Shown here: positions 1 through 9,304 of the stretch, piece after piece | How positions within the stretch are numbered: position 1 is the first letter of the stretch | Layout of the letters: every line of letters starts with the position of its first letter | Source: Quillaja saponaria | Lineage: Eukaryota > Streptophyta > Magnoliopsida > Fabales > Quillajaceae | Reading direction: 5' to 3' | Assembly (NCBI GenBank): GCA_029379385.1 | Contig: CM055618.1 | Location: forward strand, 14,299,071 to 14,363,070 | DNA length: 64,000 bases | Made by a program: the position numbers and the translations under genes | Notes under the pieces: generated by a model | What the model was told of the DNA's origin: nothing | Seen by the model: the letters and a program-made list of their open reading frames with translations, nothing else | Database searches by the model: none

Positions 1-1
1 A

Positions 2-251
2 CCATATATGATCCTTCCATGCATATTTTTCTTCTTCTTCTTCAATTACTCCATGAAGTAACATGGGTTGGATACAAGCATGAAAACATTTCAGCAGAAA
101 ATTAAGAAAAAAAACATAATATTAAAAACACAAGCAAACACAAATACAATACTTTTATTACACACACATACACACACAGAGATACCATATATGATCCTTC
201 CATGCATATTTTTCTTCTTCTTCAATTACTCCATGAAGTTACATGGGTTGG
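2..251. repeat. Direct repeat of about 68 bp at the 3' end of copy 1
   Basis: The block at 2-71 (ACCATATATGATCC onward, through a CTTCTTCTT run to CATGGGTTGG) recurs at 183-251 with a 3-bp difference in the CTT run and one base change near the end. The two blocks lie about 180 bp apart. The right-hand block contains the stop region of pseudogene copy 1, so the repeat looks like a small tandem duplication of that copy's 3' end. The left-hand block may instead be the edge of another family member outside the window. Confidence 0.8.
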
Positions 252-754
252 CATGAAATTCGACCTTTACGTGTGGCACATATTCTATCCAAAACATGAA
301 GTTCATAACCAGAATTCTGAAGAGTAATCTGAAGTTCAGTGTCACAAATACAGAGCAGCGGGCCTCAAGTCTCGAATATCTTCATTTCCTTGTTGATAAA
401 ATGATGCCAACCAATCTCCTTCAAGATCTTTAATCTAAATTTTCATTGTTTTCTTTAATGCTTCATTGTAATAAGTAATTTCAAACCTTGTGTCATAGCT
501 CCAAAGTGGAACATAACCTTTGCAATCACTTGCTTCTGATTCCCTGCTTTTATGTCCCCTGATTTATCCTCTTATGGATTGTAGAAATGCACTGTTTTTG
601 CGGTGTCCTTGATAATTTTCGCAATGTAAATCCATCCGTAATTCGAGAATATTGATCTTAGAATCACATTGGATTGGTTAGTGTCCACGAAGCGGAGTCG
701 CCGGATGGTCGCCAGCTTTTCTTCGTCCTCATTTTGGTGAGTGATTGCAGCCAT
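239..754 (-). pseudogene. Broken copy of the tandem small-protein family (copy 1)
   Basis: Read on the minus strand from the ATG at 754, this copy begins MAAITHQ and follows the intact gene at 6627-7136 through the stretch FSNYGWIYIAKI. It then hits an in-frame TAA just after FYNP (about 572). Beyond that, similarity continues in a different frame (ESEASDCKGYVPLWSY, then ITYYNEALK), with another in-frame stop before IKDL and a further frameshift near the C-terminus. The remnant ends in CQPM and a stop at 239-241, matching the AWQPI end of the intact copy. At least two stops and two frame changes make it a clear pseudogene. The family function is not recognised. Confidence 0.85.
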
Positions 755-936
755 TGAAGGTATAGCTAGGAAGGTCTGCCGCTTGGTGCATGGATTTCTT
801 GCTAGTACTAGTATAGGAAAAGTGTATTATATAAAGGATGTGAAACTGAACCAAATTTATACGCAAATTAAAAACTATGGAAAAGTTCTAGGAAATGGTC
901 CGGCAATTCAACAGGAGCTGGATATTAACTCTTATC

Positions 937-1079
937 TTTTTGAATTAATATTTGAAGCAATATCTAATTTTTACACTATGAATAAATTAAAAAATATATA
1001 TATATATCACTCACACCAATTAGCATTGATTTTAGTCAATGATTTTGATATTGTTATAACCCGATATCGCTACGTTAAG

Positions 1080-1113
<34 letters not shown>

Positions 1114-1327
1114 AGTTATAAAATAATAAATATACAAACAAGTTAAAATAAATAATAACGTAATTAATTAAGATATAATTTGATATATTAAAATATGTTT
1201 TAGAATGTTTTTGAATTAATATTTGAAACAATATCTAATTTTTACACTATGAATAAATTAAAAATATATATATATATCACTCACACCAATTAGCATTGAT
1301 TTTAGTCAATGATTTTGATATGTTATA
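937..1327. repeat. Direct repeat pair of about 120 bp (937-1058 and 1208-1327)
   Basis: The two blocks are nearly identical. Both start TTTTTGAATTAATATTTGAA, pass through a (TA)n run and end TCAATGATTTTGATA. They flank a (TA)n microsatellite at about 1082-1111. No coding content is seen. The repeat lies between copies 1 and 2 of the small-protein array and shows recent local duplication. Confidence 0.85.
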
Positions 1328-1736
1328 ATTATTTTGATTTATTATAATTAGGAATGATAGTGAGCCAGACTAGTTCGTGAACAATTCGTAAACTACATAT
1401 TAAGAGTTCAGATCCAGCGTTAAGCCAATCTTGAATTTTATTTTTAGATCATTTAATAAAACTAGCCAAGCCCAATCGTTTAATAAAAAAATACAGCAAC
1501 TCTTTGGTGCAAAAGAAAATAAAAAGACTTATGTATTGGAAAACTCAAAACATTTATTACAAACATTTCAATTAAAGAAGAAATTGAAAGCACAACGATC
1601 AATCACAAACATCATAACCCAAGTCAAATACAAGAACACAAATTTTAAGCAACAAAAAAAGAAAAGAAAAGAAAATACAAGCAGAAAACAATATAGTATT
1701 TTTATTACATGCATTATATTGCAATTATTTATTATT

Positions 1737-2268
1737 TTAAATCTTACTCAATCCTTGAAAGTAAATGGGTTGCCATGCCATTCGACCTTGGGTGCAACCA
1801 TAATCCATACTGTAAATTTCATAACCAGCAACCTGAAGAGTAAGCTGTATTTTTGAGTCATAATCTAGAGTACGAGGCCTGAGTGCTCTAACATCTTCGT
1901 CAATTCCTTCTTGCCAAAATGATACTAACCAATTTCCATCAAGATCTTTGATTTTAATTTTCTTTTCTTGCCTCAATGCTTCATTGTAATATGTAATCTC
2001 GTACCTTTTGTCACAGCTCCAAGGTGGAAGATTGCCTGTGCAATCGCTTGCATCGGATTTTCCCGGTAATATGGCCTGATTTATTCTCATACGGATTGTC
2101 AAATTTCAGTGTCCAGTCTGTATTGTTGATGATTTTGCCAATGAAAATATACCCATAATCAGAGAATATTGATTTTAGTTTCTCATTGGATTGGTTGGTG
2201 TCGATGAACCGGAGGCGCCTGATGGTGTTGAGCTTTTGGTCATCATCTTGATGAGTAATTGCAGCCAT
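1737..2268 (-). pseudogene. Frameshifted copy of the tandem small-protein family (copy 2)
   Basis: The frame from the ATG at 2268 reads MAAITHQ and on through FIGKIINNT and NPYENKSGHI, then runs off into unrelated residues. The rest of the protein (SDASDCTGNLPPWSCDKR to GCTQGRMAWQPI) is open in another frame from about 2090 down to 1737. Aligned with the intact gene, this copy is a net 2 nt shorter near 2060-2080, which accounts for the frame change. Otherwise both halves are well preserved, including NGTATES-equivalent regions such as IKIKDLDGNWLVSFWQEG. The TATA-like box at 2351-2357 and the 3' flank are also kept. It is either a young pseudogene or an intact gene with an assembly error. 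Function is not recognised. Confidence 0.75.
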
Positions 2269-2350
2269 TGAAGGTGAAGAAATTGAAGTTATATATGTTT
2301 AAATGTATTGGTGCAGCTGGGAATGGTTTTCTAGTGTTGGAAAACTGTGT

Positions 2351-2357
2351 TTATATA
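2351..2357 (-). promoter_or_regulatory. TATA-like box of copy 2
   Basis: On the minus strand this reads CCTATATAA, about 85 nt upstream of the ATG of copy 2. The same motif sits at a similar distance upstream of the intact copy (7209-7215), so it is conserved between duplicates. Confidence 0.5.
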
Positions 2358-2821
2358 GGATTTTGATTTGAGAATGCAGTGCTGTACAGACAGAGCCTAC
2401 CCTAATTAATAATGACTTAATTTTAAACATATAAAGTGAAGGGAAATGCTTAAATTTTATCTAGGAAATACTCCAATTTCTTCTTCATGTTCATACCATA
2501 TTATCATCATCATATGCATGTGAGGTCAGAGCTTGGTGGATCTATTTGCAATTTAAAATTAATCTCTGCTAGCTAGTACAATTAAATCTTGTAAAAGTCA
2601 ATGGAAAAGGCCGACAATCATTTTCTTTTAATTTTTTTTAAAAAAAAAAAAAAAAGCCGACAATCTGTTTTTTTTAATTTCATGATACACTTAATTTCCA
2701 CAAGTCTTCTTTGATGGATTAGAATTAATATTTGATGTACAATGATAACCTAAAACACAAATTAACATAAGTTTCTATAAATAAAATTTTTAAAAAATAT
2801 AGTCGATAAGTTTCACTCATT

Positions 2822-3140
2822 CATCTATACTTCTATATCTATCTATATTATATATTATATTATACATATATCAAAAGCCAGAACACCCTTATATTGTCCT
2901 ATAACTTTTAAATATAGTTTTTAATTCAAATACCATACTAAGAGGGAGGATAGTGTTTTTCAAAAATTTTGACATTTTAAACTAAAATTTCATCATAATT
3001 AAAAATTACTAACTTTCTCCTGTAATTAAGGGGAAAAATTAACAGAAACAAAAAAATTACATATTGTTAACTTCAACTAATCAATTATTTAAAAAATTAA
3101 AAATCAATCTCTTCTAAAACTTATCTATTTTCTCTTCATT
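2822..3140 (+). mobile_element. Fragment related to the Helitron-like element at 21.66 kb
   Basis: This stretch tracks 21664-21975 in the same order: TCTATCTATAT, AAAGCCAGAACACCC, TTAATATAG-like, CCATACTAA.AGGGAGGAT, AACTAAAATTTCATCAT, CCT.TAATTAAGG and CTCTTCTAAAA. No hairpin or CTRR-like end is seen before the TIR element begins at 3161, so it is a truncated 5' part. Confidence 0.55.
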
Positions 3141-3160
3141 TTGTACAACAATTATATAGT

Positions 3161-3632
3161 GTGTTTGGAACAACATAAAAAATAGAATTCATTTTATTTT
3201 AAATGAATTCTCTTATTTGGAACAATGAATAATTCATTTTACTTTAAGTATTTTTTTCAAAAAATACAAGATTGAGAAATTAATTATTGTTCATGAACAA
3301 AAAGATAAGTTGAGAGAAAAAAAACTTGTAGTTGGTTAGAAGAATATTTGAGATGAAATGGTGGTGGCTATTTATCAATTTTATCTAAATAAAAAGCATT
3401 TATAATATTAAGGATAAAAATGCTATTTGTAGTGAATAAAAATAATAACTTATCTCAATGAATACTACCAAATGAATACAAACTATTATGTGTGGAATTC
3501 ATAATTGAATAAAATGTGAATTTCAAATGAACTTTATTTAAAATTTATATCTTTTCATTTGTTCCAAAAGTAAAAAACGTAGAGTTTATTCAAAATGAGC
3601 TGAATTATATATTGTTTAGGTATTCCAAACAC
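3161..3632. mobile_element. MITE-like element with 10-bp terminal inverted repeats
   Basis: GTGTTTGGAA at 3161-3170 is the exact reverse complement of TTCCAAACAC at 3623-3632. The AT-rich interior has no coding capacity. A related copy lies in inverted orientation at about 5500-5720, with the shared core AGATGAAATGGT.GTGG.T and TGTGGAATTCA. No confident target-site duplication was identified, so the superfamily is left open. Confidence 0.6.
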
Positions 3633-4418
3633 GTTAATAATGTTTATATATATATATATTTTACACATTGAATACGTGTATAAGTACTCGTGATAGGGCT
3701 AGTTCATTAATTATAAATTACCATAATAGAGAACAAGGAGGAAGGGCGGTAGATTGGTGGAGGAGGGGTGGTCGGCAAGTGCTGCGTCATATTGATGGCT
3801 ATATCTGGCAGCAGATAAGAGGAAGAGGGAAGGAGGGTCAACCGAATGTGAGAATGGGGATGTGGAACGAGAAGGATTGCGACGAACAACAATCTTCTGT
3901 CTCTAACACTAATCCCATTTATCAAATGATTAGATGTGGTATAATAATTTTTATTGACAAGTGTATATACAATGAATCAAATAATAACACTTGCATTCAC
4001 TATACTGACAAACACATATAAATATAACACACAAAATCATTTAATTAATTAATGGACTGATTGGTATTAATTAGTAAAGGTCACTATACTAATAAAAAAT
4101 CTATTCAATCGGGTGTATCGGTGATTGAACAAAATCTATTCTTTGTTGACGAAGACTTTTTTTTTCAGACTTTTTTATATTTATGTGTGTTAGTCATGAC
4201 GTCTAAGGTCTTTGTATATTTCTTTTGTTTTTTGCTACCAAGTCTTTGTATATTGCACCCAAAAAATACAAGTCTTTATATAATTAGGTTATTATAGCAG
4301 TTGTAAAATAGTCTTCATATTTATTTAATTTTAAATTCTAAAATAAATAAATTAAATTTCACTTTCTTGTATGATACTTATTTGAAATAAATTATTATTT
4401 TGTCTCGCTTCAAACCTT

Positions 4419-4430
4419 GCTCTGATACTA
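4419..4430 (-). other. Degenerate retroelement primer-binding-site-like motif
   Basis: The minus-strand reading is TAGTATCAGAGC, one base from the TGGTATCAGAGC primer-binding site that copies initiator methionine tRNA in many plant LTR retrotransposons. No LTR pair or polyprotein was found beside it, so it may be a relic or a chance match. Confidence 0.25.
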
Positions 4431-4544
4431 TATTTGAGTCTTACTCATACAACCAATGAATCGATAATGTGAGAGCTATTACATTTGACTATTATAAAGT
4501 GACTCCGAGATCCTCTAATCTTGTATGTTATATACTTTTATATG

Positions 4545-4718
4545 GATTGTAAAATTTCACTGTATTATCTATGTTCTTGTTGATTTTCTGATGTAAATCG
4601 ATTTATAATTCGAGATTATTGATGTTAGATTTTCATCCGATTGCTAGGTGTCCATGAACATGAGAAGCCGGATGGGGTTGATCTTTTGATCCTTGTCTTT
4701 ATGAGTAATTGCAGCCAT
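4545..4718 (-). pseudogene. 5' stub of a small-protein family copy (copy 3)
   Basis: From the ATG at 4718 on the minus strand the reading is MAAITHKDKDQKINPIRLL and so on, then MDT followed by an in-frame TAG. Similarity to the intact gene resumes (SDENL.SI.SNY.SIYI) and fades after the FYNP-equivalent region near 4545. The C-terminal half is absent, and the DNA beyond is unrelated. The 5' flank (AGCTAGGAAATACTCCAA, then CATATGTGAGGTGGATCTAT) is shared with the intact copy. Confidence 0.8.
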
Positions 4719-5499
4719 TGAAGGTGAAGAAAATAAAATAAAGAGACATACAAAAAAGAAGGGAAATTAACAATTCAATTTTAGCTAGGAAATACTCCAA
4801 CTTCTTCTTCATGCATTTTCATATCATTATCATATGTGAGGTGGATCTATCCCATTTGCAATATATAGTTAATCTATGTTAGCTAGTACTATTAAATTTT
4901 GTAAAAGTCTCTTCGAAAAATTCATTTTGTAAAAGCCATTGGGAAATAGATGACAATCTTTTGTAATATATTTATATCCTAGATAATATATATACCATAT
5001 AGTAACTATATGAATAATATATAGTCTATATATATTAATTGCATAAACTTTCAACAAATCTTCTTTTACAGATTATATTTACGAATACATTGTTAATTAT
5101 AAAAATAATTATAACACATTAATTTATTTAATTAAATTCTTAAATGAATTTTTGAAGGTGAAGGAGTTAAGGTCTGCGGGTTGATGCAGGAATTTCTAGT
5201 GCAGGAAAAATGAATATAAAGGATCCGAATTTGTTAAAAAAGATATATATTCAATCGGGTATATATATCTGGTGATTGAACAAAATCTATTTTTTTGTTG
5301 ACGAAGACTTTATTTTCAGTCTTTTTTATATTTATGTGTGTTTGTCATGATTTCTTAGATCTTTTTATATTTATTTTGTTTTTTTAATACTAAGTTTTTG
5401 TACATTGCACCCAAAAAAAATTACAAGTCTTTCCATAATTAGGATCCTATAGTAGTTGTAAAAGAGTCTTCATTTTATTTTATTTTATTTAACCATGTT

Positions 5500-5720
5500 A
5501 AAATTTAAATGAAATATATTTAAAATTTATATCTTACTCAATTTTGAATTCCACAACCAATAAGTTATAGTTCATTTTATGGAATTCATTTAGTTGCCTT
5601 ACCTCAAATGATATTTTATTTTTAATATTATACATATTTTTCCCTTAAATAAATCGTTAAAGAACCACAACCATTTCATCTCACATACTCTTTTAGCCAA
5701 CTTCAAGATTTTTTTTCCTA
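5500..5720. mobile_element. Truncated, inverted copy of the MITE-like element
   Basis: The reverse complement of this interval matches about 3305-3560 of the TIR element (AAGTTGGCTAAAAGAGTATG versus GTAGTTGGTTAGAAGAATAT, then TGAGATGAAATGG). The terminal GTGTTTGGAA motif is not found, so the ends are lost. Confidence 0.5.
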
Positions 5721-6584
5721 GGCCTTACTTCTTGTAGGCCAATCACATAGAGGACACTCAATAGTGTCAAATCTGACATTAACATTTTATTTTTTTTATT
5801 TTTTATTTTCATTAGTATGAGTCTAATCTAGTTCGGAGTTCGTGGCTCCCCTCCTCATAAGTGCTCGAACCCTTCACATTAGAAAGACCTCCCAACTACT
5901 TAGCTCAAGCGTGTTTTATTACTTGAACCACGCCTTATAAATAATACTAACATTTCAATATTAAGGATTATGTGTGTGTACATAATAGAGAAAAATTATT
6001 AACTCGAAATGTTTTATAAAATGTGATTCTTCTTTTTTTTTTTTTTTTAACAAAATCCATCTTTAAATTAGAAGTTCTAGTTATCCCCCTTTTTTTATTA
6101 CTTTTTTATTTGGTTTTTCTATTTGTAGAAAAGAAAATAACAATAAGACAAATTTGTGAAACATTTTTTTCACCGCAAGTGATTTGGCAGAGTGTTTGAG
6201 AATGAGTGTTTTCCCCATTAATGGCTAAAAAATAATAATAATAACACTTTTTTCATGTAAGTAACAAGTCTCAATCCATTACGTAATGACAATTAGCTCC
6301 ACATATTAAAAGTCTATAAACAACAAGTAAACATCTAGTTAATTTGGATTAGTTACACAATTTTATTCGATGAAAATAAATCAAACATTAATTTTACTTA
6401 TTGAATAAAAATGTTATGAAAAGCTCAATCATATATTACAAACATTTATTAATTAATTAAAGCAAAAAAAGAAAAGAAAAAAGAGCAGATTCAATCACAA
6501 CTTCACAACCCAAATCAAATACAAGCCCTCAAATATTTCAGAACAAAAAAGGAAAAAGAAAAATACAAGCACATCAAATGGAAT

Positions 6585-6603
6585 TTTATTTAGCATCTTT
6601 ATT
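6585..6603 (-). terminator. AATAAA-type polyadenylation signals of the intact copy
   Basis: Two minus-strand AATAAA hexamers (6585-6590 and 6598-6603) lie 24-42 nt after the stop codon at 6627. An equivalent AT-rich TTTTTATTACATGC stretch follows copy 2. Confidence 0.45.
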
Positions 6604-6626
6604 GTTCCTCCATCCATTGGTTGCAA

Positions 6627-7136
6627 TTAAATAGGTTGCCATGCAATTCGACCTTGGGTGCAATTGTAATCAAAACTGAAAATTTCATAACCAGCATCCT
6701 GAAGAGTAAGATGTATTTCAGAGTCACAATAAAGAGTAGGTGGCCTTGCACCTCGAACATCTTCATCAATTCCTTCTTGCCAAAATGATATTAACCAATT
6801 TCCATCAAGATCTTTGATCTTAATTGTTTTTGTTGTCTTCAAAGCTTTATTGTAATATTTAATCTCATATTTTTGGGTATAACTATAAAGTGGAATATAA
6901 CCTCTGCAATTGCTGGATTCTGATTCTCCATGTTGTATGCTTCCTGATTTACCTCCATATGGATTGTAAAATTCTACTGTATTGCCTGTGTTGTTGTTGA
7001 TTTTGCCGATGTAAATCGACCCGTAATTCGAGAATATTGACTTTAGATTCTCATCCGATTCCTCGGTGTCGATGAACCGGTGGCGCCGGATGGTGTTGAG
7101 CTTATGATCCTCATCTTGATGAGTAATTGCAGCCAT
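6627..7136 (-). CDS. Intact member of an unrecognised tandem small-protein family (169 aa)
   Basis: A single open frame of 169 codons plus stop, with no intron needed. The ATG at 7136 is the start because all four copies in the array share MAAITH at this point, and a TATA-like box lies about 75 nt upstream. The protein has no signal peptide or membrane segment. It is polar, rich in Tyr, Asn, Gly and Asp, and looks beta-rich. Positions conserved with the broken copies include IRR.RF.DT (17-25), FSNYGSIYIGKINNNTG (35-51), FYNPYGGKSG (56-65), YEIKYYNKAL (91-100), IKIKDLDGNWLISFWQEGIDEDVR (107-130) and the C-terminal YNCTQGRIAWQPI. I do not recognise the family. A loose resemblance to jasmonate-induced-protein-like folds (an N.TG stretch followed by a PY.G loop) is too weak to name it. 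It is the only copy still able to make the full protein. Confidence 0.7.
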   Translation of the reverse strand: MAAITHQDEDHKLNTIRRHRFIDTEESDENLKSIFSNYGSIYIGKINNNTGNTVEFYNPYGGKSGSIQHGESESSNCRGYIPLYSYTQKYEIKYYNKALKTTKTIKIKDLDGNWLISFWQEGIDEDVRGARPPTLYCDSEIHLTLQDAGYEIFSFDYNCTQGRIAWQPI

Positions 7137-8995
7137 TGAAGGTGAAGAAGATAATAAAGTTGTGTTTTGGTGCAGGATGAATATTTTCTAGTGTTCGTGA
7201 ACTAGTGCTTATATAGGATTTTGATTGAGCATGCACAGACACATAGAGTGATCTGAAACCTTATTTAATATATAATGACTATTAAAATAAAACATAAAAA
7301 AAAGAAGAAAAATAATTAAATTTTAGCTAGGAAATACTCCAGCTTTTTCTTCTTCATATCATCATCATCATCATATGTGAGGTGGATCTATACCATTTGC
7401 AATACACAAAATGTCAATGGATGGCCAACAATTTTCTGTATTATATATATTTATACCCTAGATAGAATCAAAAACATTAAATATATATCCTATGGTAACT
7501 ATATAAATAATAATATAGTCTATATATTATTGCATACACTTTCAAAAAGTCTATACATAATCTATATATTAATTGCATATAAGGGTTTTTGATGTCATTT
7601 AACAACAATATTCAATTTAAAAGAAAAAAATAACTTATATGCTACTGACACAATTATATTCTTAAAAAATAATAGTTTTTCTCTTAAATCAGTTACCCAA
7701 TCCTATAGCGTCTCTTTCCTATTCACCCTTCATTCAAATATATGTTGGGCTGAATCAACTAATGAATTGGGAAAGAGATTAATCATGTAATTCTAAAAAA
7801 AAAAAAATTAGAATTATTTATTTGGTTTAATTGTTAGGATAATTTAACTTTTTAATTTTATTTAATAATTTAAAATATACATTTATCTTAAAATAAAAAA
7901 TAAAAATTTATGAACAGAAGGATAATATACTGAATACAAATTTTCTAATAAATGCGATCAAGTCGGTTAATCGCTTTTTAAATTTCAAAGACATGAAAAA
8001 TAACTGACCCAAAAGTTTTGTATTATTTTCAACCGATTTTGTGTGTGGATATTTTGGCCTGGGTCGATTTCGGGTGAAAACAGTCGATTTGATTCAGTTA
8101 TTCAGGTGTAGGTTTTCATGCGTTACCTGAACTGCTACTCCTCAAACGGGCTAACCAAACATGGCTTATGGACCGTAATAATAAACGCTGTAGATCGATT
8201 ATATATTTCCAAAATGTATTTAACGCTTTTACTGTAAAAATCTTCCCTTACGGACCGGAAAAGCCCATATAAAATGGGCCATAGCCCATAGTTTTTAAAC
8301 TCTACTGCACTGCACGTCAGAGCTTTTTGATTAAGTCAATTGATATGGGATTTTATCACTAGGCACCTTATCCATATCAATACGTAGATATGTTTTTATA
8401 TTGAAGTAAACAAACATTTGCTGACTCGTACTCATACCTGATCTATATTATAACACAGATTGTCTGTCCTATTCACAAATGAAATTGAACTTGAATGGAA
8501 ATTCCAAATGCTATCACATCCTTTATATAAAAACAAGGTGAAAAATATGACCCACGAGATGATAAACATCAACTAATTGACACCCACTAGAATGTCTGCC
8601 ATTGATAAGAGGCTGTGGACCTCGACCTAATAGAAGAAAAGTTTTTCCAGAGCTACTGGGGATTTTGAAAATGGTGTTTGTTGCCTCTTTTCTGAATTCT
8701 GATATGATGTGTCTCACGAGTGGTTGAAGCATATATTACAAAAAGTGATTAAACCGTGGATGGGAAGTTAATGGAGTTGATTATCACACCCGTGAGGAGA
8801 TAGAAAGTAACCTTTTTCCATCTTTATCCATTGCCAGTTTTGATCCAATTCCCATCTATTTCCAAAGAAGCAATTTCTGATACTTCAGGTCCTTCAAGAC
8901 CCTTCATAAGGTAAGAATCCCAAAACTTGTTCAGGAACATTTCAAAAAATTGAATCTTTGCGTGTATTGGATTGGCAGGAGAAGGAGACATCACT
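7137..8995. other. Gene-less AT-rich stretch
   Basis: The first 450 bp are the promoter and duplicated 5' flank of the intact copy. About 7980-8300 holds phrases such as GGGTCGATTTCGGGT and AACCGATTTT, typical of old degenerate plant repeats but not assignable. Open frames on the minus strand at 8523-8732 and 8824-9168 show no recognisable similarity. Confidence 0.5.
7209..7215 (-). promoter_or_regulatory. TATA box of the intact small-protein gene
   Basis: On the minus strand the sequence is CCTATATAAG, about 73 nt upstream of the ATG. It is conserved in position in copy 2 (2351-2357), which supports a promoter role. Confidence 0.6.
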
Positions 8996-9304
8996 ATGGA
9001 AACTGAGCAGATGACAAGAAAGAATATGCAAGTGCAAATTCCATCTGGGGTTGAAACATTGTCAACTGACATGGAAATTCCAGGGGCTCCAAATACAGGG
9101 CATGGTCTGCCTGGGCTTACAAGACAGCCTAGTTCTGCCAAAAGCAATTGCCTTTGCTCCCCAACCACACATCCTGGTTCATTTCGATGCAGGCTTCATC
9201 GATCTCCAAGCCTCCAAAAGACTAAAAGCATGGATTCACCATCAGTTAGAGATCCCACATCTAAGGCTATTACTGGTGATGCATATGCGGATCAGAATCA
9301 TTGA
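8996..9304 (+). CDS. Small serine-rich-protein-like gene (CLCSPTTHPGSFRC motif, 102 aa)
   Basis: An ATG at 8996 opens a 102-codon intronless frame ending at TGA 9302-9304. The open frame extends 24 nt further 5' but only to a TTG codon, so the first ATG is chosen. The diagnostic part is the block CLCSPTTHPGSFRCRLHR near residues 57-74, which matches the conserved Cys/Pro/His motif of the plant serine-rich protein-like family (short, intronless, of unknown biochemical role). It is followed by a Ser/Pro/Lys tail. The N-terminus (METEQMTRKN) and an LPGLTRQPSS linker are unremarkable. Family members are often longer, so this could be a short member or a 5'-truncated one. No signal peptide or membrane segment is visible. 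It stands alone, 1.8 kb from the NPH3-type gene. Confidence 0.6.
   Translation: METEQMTRKNMQVQIPSGVETLSTDMEIPGAPNTGHGLPGLTRQPSSAKSNCLCSPTTHPGSFRCRLHRSPSLQKTKSMDSPSVRDPTSKAITGDAYADQNH

Larger units (their letters stand above)
2269..4544. other. Gene-less AT-rich stretch between copies 2 and 3
   Basis: It holds the duplicated 5' flank of copy 2 (about 2440-2620), a Helitron-like fragment (2822-3140), a TIR element (3161-3632) and the left arm of a segmental repeat (4104-4325). A degenerate retroelement primer-binding-site-like motif lies at 4419-4430. Short open frames at 3668-4021 have no recognisable similarity and are not called. Confidence 0.6.
4104..5480. repeat. Segmental direct repeat of about 225 bp (4104-4325 and 5251-5480)
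   Basis: Both blocks run CAATCGGGT, GTGATTGAACAAAATCTATT, TTGACGAAGACTT, TTTTTTATATTTATGTGTGT, GCACCCAAAAAA and ACAAGTCTTT, with scattered substitutions and small indels. The second block follows directly after a promoter-like remnant of the small-protein family. The duplication therefore took in non-coding DNA around the array. Confidence 0.8.
4719..6626. other. Gene-less stretch between copy 3 and the intact copy
   Basis: It contains the duplicated 5' flank of copy 3 (about 4780-5060), a promoter-like ghost fragment (about 5150-5230), the right arm of the segmental repeat (5251-5480) and the inverted MITE-like fragment (about 5500-5720). From about 5740 to 6420 there is AT-rich DNA without recognised features. 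The duplicated 3' flank of the intact gene lies at about 6425-6626. Confidence 0.6.

Noticed and set aside
3668..4021. 117-codon plus frame and its antisense partner
   Set aside because: It lies in repeat-laden AT-rich DNA with no similarity, and its initial codon context is poor.
8000..8300. GGGTCGATTTCGGGT-type phrases suggestive of a transposon end
   Set aside because: Neither inverted ends nor a second copy could be found, so only a general note is given.
8824..9168. 114-codon frame on the minus strand
   Set aside because: It overlaps the serine-rich-like gene antisense. The end nearest 8824 looks protein-like (FWDSYLMKGLEGPEVSEI) but no family is recognised.
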